In this document: positions 1 to 6,267 of the stretch, one piece after another
How positions within the stretch are numbered: the first letter of the stretch is position 1
Layout: the number at the start of each line of letters is the position of its first letter
Origin: Oscillatoria sp. Prado101
GTDB lineage: Bacteria > Cyanobacteriota > Cyanobacteriia > Cyanobacteriales > Oscillatoriaceae
NCBI GenBank assembly: GCA_025454445.1
Contig: JALOOK010000072.1
Coordinates: 1 to 11,690 of the forward strand
Length of the DNA stretch: 11,690 nt
Direction: 5' to 3'
Position numbers and translations under genes: made by a program
Notes under the pieces: generated by a model
Seen by the model: only the letters and a program-made list of their open reading frames with translations
Told to the model about the DNA's origin: nothing
Databases searched by the model: none

Positions 1-2
1 TG

Positions 3-365
3 GAGTTATTCCGGTTAATCAACTGGATGATGGCGCTCCCAGAAGAGTTGGAGCGTTCCTTTCAAGAACAGGTCAGAATTTACGAGGAGGAAAAACGAAT
101 GCCGTTTATCGCACCTTTTGAGCGTATAGCACGGGAAGATGGCATCCAAGAAGGCATCCTAGAAATGGGTCGAGAGGCTGTCATCGAAGTCTTGGAGACT
201 CGGTTTGAGAGCGTCCCCACTGAGCTGAGCGAGGTCATTAATCAGCTGAAGGATGCGGCTCTGCTGAAAAGGCTTCATAAGCGGGCAATTACCATTGGCT
301 CGCTCGCCGAATTCCAGCAGGTTCTTGAGCAGGCTCTCTCTGAGGGGGGAGCCGGTTCAGCCTGA
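3..365 (+). CDS. Rpn family nuclease/putative transposase, C-terminal part (5' truncated by window)
   Basis: The reading frame is already open at base 3 and runs to TGA at 363-365, so the true start lies left of the window and the ATG at 27 is internal. The visible 120 residues read LFRLINWMMALPEELE, then an Arg/Glu-rich helical stretch with EEEKRMPF, then GIQEGILE, then EAVIEVLETRFESVP and a Leu-rich C-terminal helix. This pattern is that of the C-terminal half (DUF4351-like tail) of Rpn/PD-(D/E)XK proteins, which are abundant and multicopy in filamentous cyanobacteria and are often annotated as putative transposases or recombination-promoting nucleases. The catalytic PD-(D/E)XK core would lie upstream and cannot be seen, so activity cannot be judged. 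The family assignment rests on recalled sequence character. Confidence 0.75.
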   Translation, partial: ELFRLINWMMALPEELERSFQEQVRIYEEEKRMPFIAPFERIAREDGIQEGILEMGREAVIEVLETRFESVPTELSEVINQLKDAALLKRLHKRAITIGSLAEFQQVLEQALSEGGAGSA

Positions 366-388
366 ACCCGGCAGTCTTGATATAACTC

Positions 389-427
389 GGCGGTCGCCTC
401 TGTCCCCAAGGGCGACCGCCCCTTTTT
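389..427 (+). terminator. Rho-independent terminator of the Rpn-type gene
   Basis: A perfect 10-bp GC-rich stem (GGCGGTCGCC at 389-398 with GGCGACCGCC at 411-420) encloses a 12-nt loop and is followed by CCTTTTT at 421-427. It begins 23 nt after the stop codon, in the right orientation to end that transcript. Confidence 0.8.
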
Positions 428-500
428 GTGCGGGCGCTTTAGCACGGGTTCATGTCACTTGTGTTAATATAGGTGTGATTATAAATCGCGTCTATTGCTA

Positions 501-626
501 GGTTCCTGGCGATTGAAATCGCGGCTATACAAACAAAGCCCGCCTGCGCGGGCGTTCGAGAAGAGCAAGAACCTTAAAACCCGCGTAGGCGGGTTTCGTC
601 TGTATAGCTGCGGTTTCAACCGCCGG
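501..626. repeat. Long imperfect palindromic repeat (REP/MITE-like), copy 1
   Basis: The left arm (GGCGATTGAAATCGCGG, then CTATACAAACAAAGCCCGCC) is answered by the right arm (GGCGGGTTTCGTCTGTATAG, then CTGCGGTTTCAACCGCC), so the whole 126 bp can fold back on itself; an inner hairpin pairs GCCCGC with GCGGGC. Related half copies lie at 1181-1227 and, in the opposite orientation, at 4183-4262. Such elements are common intergenic repeats in filamentous cyanobacteria. It has no coding content. Confidence 0.85.
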
Positions 627-740
627 GAGACTGGGGGACACAGCTTAAGTTGACACTAATGGTTTCCCCCGCCCACACTCCGCCTCTGCGTCCCGCTCTG
701 TGGCATTGTCCCGCCCCGCTCTCAAGCAATCCAGAGTTAC

Positions 741-769
741 TTGACAAGACAGGGAGTTAATGGTATGGT
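741..769 (+). promoter_or_regulatory. Predicted sigma70-type promoter upstream of the 72-codon ORF
   Basis: A perfect -35 box TTGACA (741-746) is followed after 17 bp by TATGGT (764-769), a 4/6 match to the -10 consensus. Transcription would start near 776, giving a leader of about 100 nt before the small ORF at 876. A small palindrome AGTTAACT (774-781) sits at the predicted start. The rest of 627-875 shows no convincing gene. Confidence 0.5.
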
Positions 770-875
770 GTGAAGTTAACTTTAATAAGAGACAGATTGC
801 CATTTCAAGAGTCACCCATCCGGGGCAGCGATTGGGAGATGGCCACTTCCAGGCGTTCATCCGGGCGCGGAGCAA

Positions 876-1094
876 TTGCCGGCAATCGAAGGCTATGAAG
901 ATTGTAAATTAGCGGTTGGTATGCTTAATAATTATGCTCCAGAAGAGCTACAGGGCGCTGCTCTGCGTGCCTTGCGCCAACTTTTGGACGAAAAAGACCC
1001 CCAGCAGCACTGGGGCGGTCTGAAGAAAGTCTTAACTCCAGAGGGGCATTACTTGTGGCTGTGCGACTATCACGCCAAGCAATACAAAGTGTGA
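876..1094 (+). CDS. Small hypothetical protein (72 codons, TTG start) or 3' remnant of a larger gene
   Basis: The frame is open from 789 (after TAA at 786) to TGA at 1092-1094, with no ATG or GTG before the TTG at 876. GGAG at 869-872 precedes that TTG, but only 3 nt away. The next in-frame start is ATG 921, giving 57 codons. The product is soluble and partly helical (APEELQGAALRALRQLLDE) and ends in a distinctive HWGGLKKVLTPEGHYLWLCD segment with Cys and His near the C terminus. This ending faintly recalls C-terminal tails of large cyanobacterial COR/Roco-type proteins, so it may be a leftover 3' fragment; this is weak and from memory. The good promoter upstream and hairpin downstream favour an expressed gene. 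Function unknown. Confidence 0.5.
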   Translation: MPAIEGYEDCKLAVGMLNNYAPEELQGAALRALRQLLDEKDPQQHWGGLKKVLTPEGHYLWLCDYHAKQYKV

Positions 1095-1121
1095 GTTGAA
1101 TACGCTTTTGTCTGACTGCGC

Positions 1122-1156
1122 AACCGCCCTTCTCTCACCGGCAAAGAAGGGCGGTT
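1122..1156 (+). terminator. Hairpin after the small ORF, possible terminator without a clear U-tract
   Basis: A perfect 12-bp stem (AACCGCCCTTCT 1122-1133 with AGAAGGGCGGTT 1145-1156) encloses an 11-nt loop, 27 nt after the stop codon at 1094. It is followed by CACATC rather than a T run, so intrinsic termination is only plausible. Confidence 0.45.
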
Positions 1157-1180
1157 CACATCAAAACCCCAAAGCTACCG

Positions 1181-1227
1181 GGCGATTGAAATCGCGGCTA
1201 TACAAACGAAGTCCGCCTACGCGGACT
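1181..1227. repeat. Palindromic repeat, half copy 2
   Basis: This matches the left arm of the 501-626 repeat: GGCGATTGAAATCGCGG, CTATACAAAC, then GTCCGCCTACGCGGAC, whose ends form a small hairpin. The right arm is absent. It lies upstream of pbpC, in the opposite orientation to the copy downstream of pbpC. Confidence 0.8.
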
Positions 1228-1259
1228 AAAAAAGTGCGTTCCCCCTTGGGGGAACGCAC
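1228..1259 (-). repeat. 12-bp inverted repeat GTGCGTTCCCCC with A-tract (terminator-like on the minus strand)
   Basis: GTGCGTTCCCCC (1234-1245) pairs perfectly with GGGGGAACGCAC (1248-1259) around TT. An A6 run just left of it (1228-1233) makes it look like an intrinsic terminator when read on the minus strand, yet no minus-strand gene ends here. The same GGGTGCGTTCCCC hairpin is a frequent dispersed repeat in cyanobacteria, which is the likelier identity. Confidence 0.6.
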
Positions 1260-1290
1260 CCTACAACTATGCTGAATTGGTTGGAGAGAG

Positions 1291-1340
1291 GGAGGCGGAG
1301 CCTCCTTTCAGGCGTTCCCAGGCGGAGCCTGGAAACGAGG
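1291..1340. repeat. Double-hairpin repeat module (GAGGC hairpin plus CGTTCCCAGGC hairpin)
   Basis: Two adjacent hairpins: GGAGGC-GGA-GCCTCC (1291-1305) and CGTTCCCAGGC-GGA-GCCTGGAAACG (1313-1337, one mismatch). It aligns without gaps over 50 bp, about 80% identical by eye, to 3148-3197 inside pbpC, showing that the intergenic repeat and the pbpC insert belong to one family. Confidence 0.75.
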
Positions 1341-1356
1341 AAAAAAGGAGCATGTA

Positions 1357-1413
1357 GGGGCGGGTTCACCCAAAACTTGTGCCACACAACCCCAACGCCG
1401 AAAAACCCGCCCC
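1357..1413. repeat. GGGGCGGGTT...AACCCGCCCC inverted repeat
   Basis: GGGGCGGGTT at 1357-1366 pairs with AACCCGCCCC at 1404-1413. The left arm continues as CACCCAAAA, the same start as the hairpin at 6211-6245, so the two appear to be members of one dispersed cyanobacterial repeat family. Confidence 0.65.
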
Positions 1414-1423
1414 CACCCCTCCC

Positions 1424-1475
1424 TAACCCCTCACGAATTCGCCAACAGCATCTTTCCAATCGCCAGGGTTTATTT
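1424..1475. repeat. 52-bp direct repeat upstream of pbpC (copy A)
   Basis: It starts TAACCCCTCACGAATTCGCC and aligns without gaps to 4295-4346 with 44 of 52 bases identical. The two copies lie in the same orientation on either side of pbpC. Nothing coding is visible here. The remaining bases 1476-1559 lead to the pbpC start. Confidence 0.75.
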
Positions 1476-1559
1476 GCAAAAACGGTACGCTGCCGGTTGG
1501 CGTTCGACCTTGAGCTAAGCCAAAATAAAGTAACTACCCACCGGCACAGGAAATAGCAG

Positions 1560-4016
1560 ATGAAAAACATTCCCCAGCTTTTGGCACAGATTCAGCACAG
1601 CGCAGGGCACCGGCTGAGTCGCAAAAACCGGCAGCGGTGCAAAATTCTCCTAACTTTCGCCCTCCTTTGCCTGACAGTGCGAACCCTCCCCTATCTCGCA
1701 CCCATCCGCGCCAGAGACATCGCACAAGACCGGCAAGCCATCGAATTTACAGATCGCAACGGACTCCCCCTGGGAACCTTGCTCACCCGCGACCAAGAGC
1801 ACACCGCCGTCGCTCCCCTCAACCAGATTTCCCCACACTTTATCCGCGCCATAATCGCTGCAGAAGACCAGCGCTTCTATCACCACGGTGCCCTAGACAT
1901 GAGAGCAATCGCCCGCTCCCTCCTGGAAGCAGCGCAAGCCAAACAAATTGTCTCCGGCGCATCCACCATCACCATGCAGCTGGCGCGGATGCTAGACGCC
2001 TCCCCCCCCACCTTTCCTAACAAATTCCGCGAGATTTGGCTCGCTTGGCGCATCGCCGCCGGCATGAACAGAGATGAAATCCTTTCCGCCTATATCAACC
2101 GGCTTCCAATGGGTGGCAACATCTACGGCGTAGAAGCCGCTTCCCGCACCTATTTCGGCATCCCCGCCGCCGACCTCAACCTGGCGCGAGCCAGCATCCT
2201 CGCCGCCCTTCCCAATGACCCCACCTACCTCAACCCTTACGACAATTGGCAATCCCTGAAAAAGCGGCAAGCCTACGTCCTCGACCGCATGGTCAAAGAC
2301 AAGTATATCACCCGCAACCAAGCCGACAGAGCGCTCGCCGAAGAGATACTTCTCCAACCTCGCCGGCAGGGAATTATTGCCGCCCCGCACTTCTTATTCT
2401 GGCTAGCCAGCCAACTGCCAAAACAGCACCCCTCCCAGATCAAAACCACCCTCGACCGTCCCCTCCAGCAATTTGTGGAAGCGCAAATTGAGCAAATCAT
2501 TCGCGCCCTCGCCCCAAAGAACGCCCACCACGCCGCCGCCTTAGTCATCGACAACCGCACCGGCGAAATTTTAGCCTATGCCGGCTCCCCCGATTACTTT
2601 AACGAAGCGCAAATGGGGCGCAACGACGGAGTGCAAGCCCTGCGCCAGCCCGGCTCAACCCTCAAGCCTTTCCTCTATGAATTAGCCTTAGAAAAGCGCA
2701 TCATTCGCCCCAATACCATCTTAGCAGATGTGCCGGCACATTACGCAATACCCGGCGCAAAACTTTACAGCCCAACCAATTATAATGAAGAAACCTTTTT
2801 AGGGCCGGTGCGCGTCAGGGTGGCCCTGGCCAACTCCCTCAATGTTCCCGCCGTGCGGGTGCTGGAAAAAGCCGGCGTCGGGACATTCTTAGACCGGCTG
2901 CACCAACTCGGCTTTAACCACCTCAAACATCCCGCAGACTATTACGGGCTAGGCTTAACTCTCGGGAGCGGCGAAGTCAGTTTGTGGGAGCTAGCCAGGG
3001 CTTATCTCACCCTAGCCAGACAGGGAAAGCCGGTGCCGGCTGTCACCCATTTCTCGTTCCCAGGCTCCGCCTGGGAACGCGAAAAAAGAGGCTCTGCCTC
3101 CCTATTATCCTGCGCAAAAAAAGGATCTGTATCCTTACCGATTGCAGCGAGGCAGAGCCTCGTGAATGACGTTCCCAGGCTGAGCCTGGGAACGAGGGAA
3201 GAGTGCCAGGAAACCAAAGAAATTGACTCACCGGCAACCTGGGCGCTGATTGCCGACATATTGAGCGACCGGCACGCCCGCGCCGCAGCATTTGGCGTCG
3301 ATTCCGTGCTGAATTTACCCTTCCCAGCCGCCGTAAAAACCGGCACCTCCTCCGATTTTCGCGACACCTGGACACTCGGCTTCACCACCGACTATACTGT
3401 AGCCACATGGGTGGGAAATTTCAACGGCGACTCCATGCGGCAAGTTTCTGGAGTCACCGGCGCAGCGCCCCTGTGGAACCGCATCATGCTGCACCTCCAC
3501 GAACATCAAGAACCCGCCGGCTTCCCCCCGCCAAAAAATCTCGCGCAGCGCCCTATATGCGCGATTACCGGATGGCGACCGGCACCAGATTGCCCCTCAG
3601 TAGTTTGGGAATATTTCTACCCAGAAGACCTCAGCGCCTACGAACACCAGTCAGGCAGCCGGCAACTGTCCCCAGAGTACAACGAGTGGCTAGCAACGCA
3701 GCCGCACCCCACATTCTCTCGCGGACTCAAGATAGTTTTTCCTAAAAACGACGATTATTTCCTGCTCAACCAGAGAGAATCCTCCCGCTTAGAATTCAAA
3801 CTTGCCGGCGCACCCGCCGCGCCGGTGGAGTGGTGGCTGAACGGCAAAAAGCTAGCCGCACAGTCATCGCCTTCCCTCTTTTGGCCCATGACTGCCGGTG
3901 AGTGGACTTTGCAAGTGAGAATGGGAGAAATTAGCGATGAAGTCCGCTTTCAAGTACAATTAGGTGAGAGCAGACCCACCCGCCGGGGCTTCTCCATTAG
4001 AGAAACCAAGAAGTGA
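1560..4016 (+). CDS. pbpC: Penicillin-binding protein 1C (GT51 transglycosylase / transpeptidase)
   Basis: Bifunctional peptidoglycan synthase of 818 codons. ATG 1560 is preceded by CAGGAAA (1547-1553). An N-terminal membrane anchor spans about residues 27-48. The GT51 domain (about 75-260) shows EDQRFYHHG with catalytic Glu102, GASTITMQLAR at 133-143, KFREIWLAWR at 155-164 and the YIN...GVEAASRTYFG block at 178-200. The transpeptidase domain shows GSTLK with nucleophile Ser366 and Lys369, SLN at 426-428 and KTG at 593-595. A beta-sandwich C-terminal domain typical of PBP1C occupies about 735-818. All key residues are present, so the enzyme should be active at the periplasmic face of the inner membrane. 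Oddity: residues about 498-546 are encoded by an inserted hairpin repeat (3053-3196); without these 48 codons the length is 770, the usual PBP1C size. The alpha-2-macroglobulin gene often paired with pbpC is not seen. Confidence 0.95.
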   Translation: MKNIPQLLAQIQHSAGHRLSRKNRQRCKILLTFALLCLTVRTLPYLAPIRARDIAQDRQAIEFTDRNGLPLGTLLTRDQEHTAVAPLNQISPHFIRAIIAAEDQRFYHHGALDMRAIARSLLEAAQAKQIVSGASTITMQLARMLDASPPTFPNKFREIWLAWRIAAGMNRDEILSAYINRLPMGGNIYGVEAASRTYFGIPAADLNLARASILAALPNDPTYLNPYDNWQSLKKRQAYVLDRMVKDKYITRNQADRALAEEILLQPRRQGIIAAPHFLFWLASQLPKQHPSQIKTTLDRPLQQFVEAQIEQIIRALAPKNAHHAAALVIDNRTGEILAYAGSPDYFNEAQMGRNDGVQALRQPGSTLKPFLYELALEKRIIRPNTILADVPAHYAIPGAKLYSPTNYNEETFLGPVRVRVALANSLNVPAVRVLEKAGVGTFLDRLHQLGFNHLKHPADYYGLGLTLGSGEVSLWELARAYLTLARQGKPVPAVTHFSFPGSAWEREKRGSASLLSCAKKGSVSLPIAARQSLVNDVPRLSLGTREECQETKEIDSPATWALIADILSDRHARAAAFGVDSVLNLPFPAAVKTGTSSDFRDTWTLGFTTDYTVATWVGNFNGDSMRQVSGVTGAAPLWNRIMLHLHEHQEPAGFPPPKNLAQRPICAITGWRPAPDCPSVVWEYFYPEDLSAYEHQSGSRQLSPEYNEWLATQPHPTFSRGLKIVFPKNDDYFLLNQRESSRLEFKLAGAPAAPVEWWLNGKKLAAQSSPSLFWPMTAGEWTLQVRMGEISDEVRFQVQLGESRPTRRGFSIRETKK
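3053..3196. repeat. 144-bp nested inverted repeat inserted in frame within pbpC
   Basis: Outer arms CTCGTTCCCAGGCT (3053-3066) and AGCCTGGGAACGAG (3183-3196) are perfectly complementary, and each is part of its own hairpin. Inside are GAGGCTCTGCCTC (3088-3100) and its exact reverse complement GAGGCAGAGCCTC (3149-3161). The element is therefore two copies of the module at 1291-1340 in inverted orientation. Its length is divisible by three and the pbpC frame has no stop in it. It encodes the peptides SFPGSAWERE and VPRLSLGTRE, which are familiar as translations of this repeat family in cyanobacterial proteins. It falls between the SLN motif and the ATWALIADILSD block before KTG. Confidence 0.85.
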
Positions 4017-4094
4017 CCCCCATTTAGGGGAGCATACCCTTTTTGCAAAGGTTTTCACCCACACCCCCCAAACCCCCACACCCCAGAAGGGAGA

Positions 4095-4124
4095 GGGGGG
4101 GAAAGTGGAAACCCTTTCCCCCCC
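4095..4124 (+). terminator. GC-rich hairpin, probable pbpC terminator
   Basis: A perfect 11-bp stem (GGGGGGGAAAG 4095-4105 with CTTTCCCCCCC 4114-4124) has an 8-nt loop and lies about 80 nt after the pbpC stop. The following TGTCCTCGTCTTTCCT is pyrimidine-rich but not a clean T run, so termination is likely rather than certain. Confidence 0.5.
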
Positions 4125-4182
4125 TGTCCTCGTCTTTCCTGGAAAAAAACCGGGCAGATTTTGAGAGTCTCACTCTACTCTT

Positions 4183-4262
4183 AGCCCGCGTTGGGCTTTC
4201 GCCCGTGCCCGTTGGGTAGGCGGGCTTTGTCTGTATAGCCGCGATTTCCAATCGCCAGGAAC
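4183..4262. repeat. Palindromic repeat copy 3 (inverted relative to copy 2)
   Basis: AGCCCGC (4183-4189) to GGCGGGCTTTGTCTGTATAG, then CCGCGATTTCCAATCGCCAG and GAACC. This is the reverse complement of the left arm of the 501-626 repeat, with an altered inner loop. Together with the half copy at 1181-1227 it frames pbpC in inverted orientation. Confidence 0.8.
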
Positions 4263-4294
4263 CTGGCTAATCGCCGACGAACTAGCTGTAGGTC

Positions 4295-4346
4295 TAACCC
4301 CTCACGGATTCGCCAACAGCATATTTATAATAGCCAGTGCCTATTT
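4295..4346. repeat. 52-bp direct repeat downstream of pbpC (copy B), overlapping the crtA leader
   Basis: It begins TAACCCCTCACGGATTCGCC and matches 1424-1475 at 44 of 52 positions. Differences in its second half create TATAAT at 4326-4331, a perfect -10-like hexamer absent from copy A, and a GTG at 4337 in frame with crtA. Downstream, 4357-4380 (CCAGCCA/TGGCTGG) and 4381-4404 form two small hairpins in the leader before the likely crtA start. Confidence 0.7.
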
Positions 4347-4435
4347 ACTGTAGCTACCAGCCAGTTCCAGAAGTGGCTGGCGGGTGCCGGCAATCGGCAA
4401 CCCGTGGTGCGAAATTGTGTCGCTCCTCTCTAATT

Positions 4436-5254
4436 ATGCTCAACCTGAAACTTTCTGTCAAAGACTTTAAATTATGGCTTTTCGGTCTAGCCGCAGGCTT
4501 AATTGCCCTGCATCTTACTTTGACTTGGAGAAGTGGAAACAGTGACCTGCTGAGCACTACCGTCCTGTTTTGGGTGGCGGTATCCGCCCTGCAGTGGAAA
4601 AAGCGCGACACCTTAAATCTGGAAAGCGATTTTTTCTCCAGCTTTCTGGGCGCATCCCTCCTGACTTTGGTTCTTCTCAAGAGCGCCCACCTCTCTGGAA
4701 ATCCCTCTTTCCTTCGCATCTCACCTTTCATTTCCGGTATGGGGCTGGGGCTCCTCGCCTCTGGCGTTAAAGGATTAAAGCAATACTGGCAAGAACTCAG
4801 CCTCCTCGGTTTTCTCTCCGTGGCTGAGGGGTGGCTATTCCCCTTTGATATCTCCCTGCTAACCGCTAAATTCGCAGTTTTTGTCCTTTGGCTATTAGGA
4901 TTTCCAGCATCTAGCCAGGGGGTGTTGGTGATTCTCCCCACCGGTTTTGTAGAAGTTTACCAGGGCTGTTCCGGCATCGGTCTGATGCTCCAGCTCTTGG
5001 GATGGGCATCTATCCTGTTAGTCATGGTTCCCACTAGCTCGAAGCAAAAAATATTCGTGCCGGTGGTGGCTGCTCTCCTGGGATTTGCCGTCAATGGGGT
5101 GCGGATTGCTCTCCTGGCTGTCCTCACAGCCCTCTCCAATCAAGAAGCCTTTGAATACTGGCATCGCGGGGATGGCTCTCTGATATTTTCTGCGATTGCT
5201 GTGCTGATTTTCGGGGTATTTTGCCACTTGACAGTCCTAACAAAACAATCGTAA
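4436..5254 (+). CDS. crtA: Cyanoexosortase A
   Basis: Integral membrane transpeptidase-like protease of the exosortase/archaeosortase superfamily, expected to recognise and cut PEP-CTERM sorting signals at the extracytoplasmic face. From ATG 4436 it is 272 residues with about eight hydrophobic segments. The family's catalytic signature is complete: Cys178 in VYQGCSGIG, Arg223 in VNGVRIALL and His243 in YWHRGDGSL. The frame also opens at GTG 4337 (305 codons), but those extra 33 residues are polar, derive partly from the 52-bp repeat and precede the first membrane helix, so ATG 4436 is preferred although no clear Shine-Dalgarno is seen. The partner gene follows, and a PEP-CTERM protein is encoded convergently beyond it. 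The subtype A assignment rests on this partner and on general sequence character. Confidence 0.9.
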   Translation: MLNLKLSVKDFKLWLFGLAAGLIALHLTLTWRSGNSDLLSTTVLFWVAVSALQWKKRDTLNLESDFFSSFLGASLLTLVLLKSAHLSGNPSFLRISPFISGMGLGLLASGVKGLKQYWQELSLLGFLSVAEGWLFPFDISLLTAKFAVFVLWLLGFPASSQGVLVILPTGFVEVYQGCSGIGLMLQLLGWASILLVMVPTSSKQKIFVPVVAALLGFAVNGVRIALLAVLTALSNQEAFEYWHRGDGSLIFSAIAVLIFGVFCHLTVLTKQS

Positions 5255-5263
5255 AATAGAAAG

Positions 5264-5438
5264 AGTATAATTAACCAAAGTTGCTACTTACCAGTGATTC
5301 AGGTGAGATCCCCCCCTAGCCCCCCCTTAAAAAGGGGGGGAAATCCTCAAAGCCCCCCTTTTTAAGGGGGGTTTGGGGGGATCTAGAGGCTTTCACTTGT
5401 AGGGAGCAACTTGGGTTAAACTAGGAATAGTATAATTA
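5264..5438. mobile_element. MITE-like hairpin element between crtA and its partner gene
   Basis: A long imperfect inverted repeat spans 5271-5419: the left arm TTAACCAAAGTTGCT mirrors the right arm AGCAACTTGGGTTAA, and inside them GATCCCCCCCTAGCCCCCC faces GGGGGGTTTGGGGGGATC. A 10-bp direct repeat AGTATAATTA (5264-5273 and 5429-5438) flanks it and looks like a target-site duplication. Removing one repeat and the element (165 bp) would leave only 27 nt between the two genes, typical of an operon. No transposase is encoded, so mobility would depend on an enzyme supplied elsewhere. The GATCCCCCCTAGCC palindrome is a known type of cyanobacterial repeat. Confidence 0.7.
5431..5436 (+). promoter_or_regulatory. 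Possible -10 box (TATAAT) just upstream of the partner gene
   Basis: A perfect TATAAT lies 10 nt before the ATG at 5447, within the right copy of the 10-bp direct repeat. The best upstream candidate for -35 (TTGGGT 5411-5416) is only 14 bp away, which is short, and the start site would almost coincide with the start codon. It is therefore a weak promoter candidate. Confidence 0.25.
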
Positions 5439-5446
5439 TAAAACCT

Positions 5447-6133
5447 ATGAAGGGCTGGGAAAGATTCCGGATTTCGCTTTTGGCTGCCCTGTTTGGCAGT
5501 GTTCTCTTGGTTCTGGGAAAGTCCCTCCTGTATCCCACCGGCAGCCAGCCCACACTCACCCCCTTCAATTTTCCCGCAGCAGTTTCTTTACCGCAATGGC
5601 AGCCTTTGGCCAGCACTCCCCTGGAGAGTAAAGTGGACAATAAAACTGCCAAAAGTCCTAAATTCCTTTCTGGAAGGCGCTATCACTACATCCAAAACGG
5701 TGTGCCCCTGGATATTGAGATGCGCTATTTTGTTATTACCTCTGGTGAGATTGAGTCATACATCAAAACCCACACGGCTATCTCCTCATCTGCCGATAAA
5801 GTTCTGCCGGTTTTGCGCCAGAAAGAAGGGGTAGGCTTCTATAGCCTTTTCGCTCACCAAGGACGAGCGTACCTGAGCGCCTGTATCAACCCGCGTGGCG
5901 GAAGTACCGTCACAGATGAGCAGTTTAGGCGCAACCGATATACCTACGATCTGCGCTCGCACCGTTTCCTTCCCTGGTTGCTAGGTCAGGCAGAACTTCG
6001 GGATATGCGCTGTATCTGGGCGCATTTGTCAGTACCTTTAAATAATTCTTCACCTGAAGATGCTTACCAAACTCTAGAAAAAGCCTGGTTTTCCTGGTAT
6101 CAGTGGTGGAGTCCGCGCTTTCCGAATCCATGA
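5447..6133 (+). CDS. Cyanoexosortase A system-associated protein
   Basis: 228 residues from ATG 5447. One N-terminal membrane segment (about 7-28) is followed by an extracytoplasmic domain beginning near the PQWQPL motif. This domain includes YHYIQNGVPLDIEMRYF, an RGGSTVTDEQF loop and a C-terminal region rich in Trp (KAWFSWYQWW). Architecture and position directly after an exosortase match the family of cyanoexosortase A-associated proteins, found with that enzyme in cyanobacteria; its biochemical role is not established, but a helper in substrate handling or processing is a reasonable guess. Two or three Cys residues lie in the outer domain. It probably formed an operon with crtA before the hairpin element entered the spacer. 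No convincing Shine-Dalgarno is visible. Confidence 0.85.
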   Translation: MKGWERFRISLLAALFGSVLLVLGKSLLYPTGSQPTLTPFNFPAAVSLPQWQPLASTPLESKVDNKTAKSPKFLSGRRYHYIQNGVPLDIEMRYFVITSGEIESYIKTHTAISSSADKVLPVLRQKEGVGFYSLFAHQGRAYLSACINPRGGSTVTDEQFRRNRYTYDLRSHRFLPWLLGQAELRDMRCIWAHLSVPLNNSSPEDAYQTLEKAWFSWYQWWSPRFPNP

Positions 6134-6210
6134 TATAGCACTTATAAATAATTTGTGAAATCCTCTCTCTTTTCTTGGCGCTCCTTCACGGGGGCGGTTT
6201 ATTAAAATCA

Positions 6211-6245
6211 GGGCGGGTTCACCCTAAATATTTGTGAGCCCGCCC
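6211..6245. terminator. Hairpin between convergent genes (bidirectional terminator / repeat)
   Basis: GGGCGGGTTCAC (6211-6222) pairs with GTGAGCCCGCCC (6234-6245), 12 bp with one G-T pair and an 11-nt AT-rich loop. It lies between the ends of two convergent genes and resembles the 1357-1413 repeat. On the minus strand it is followed by TGATTTTAAT. It could serve both transcripts. Confidence 0.5.
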
Positions 6246-6267
6246 CCAAAGCACTGCGAACCTATTT

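Noticed and set aside
501..626. CRISPR array
   Set aside because: The repeated parts are arms of a single palindrome, not regularly spaced direct repeats with unique spacers. No array is present anywhere in the window, and the 12-bp tandem repeat has no spacers.
645..875. Minus-strand ORF of 76 codons
   Set aside because: It overlaps the predicted promoter and leader of the small plus-strand ORF, has low-complexity composition and no recognisable domain.
1226..1570. Overlapping ORFs on both strands in the pbpC upstream spacer (114 codons minus, 95 codons plus)
   Set aside because: They are translations of hairpin repeats and C-rich spacer, with peptides such as VPRRSLETR typical of the repeat family, and have no ribosome site or domain.
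4354..4941. Minus-strand ORF of 195 codons antisense to crtA
   Set aside because: The plus strand encodes a complete exosortase with its catalytic residues; the antisense product is Arg/Ser/Pro-rich with no domain.
5228..5271. TTGACA (5228-5233) with TATAAT (5266-5271) as a promoter for the partner gene
   Set aside because: The spacing is 32 bp, far beyond the usable 16-19 bp, and TTGACA lies inside the crtA coding region.
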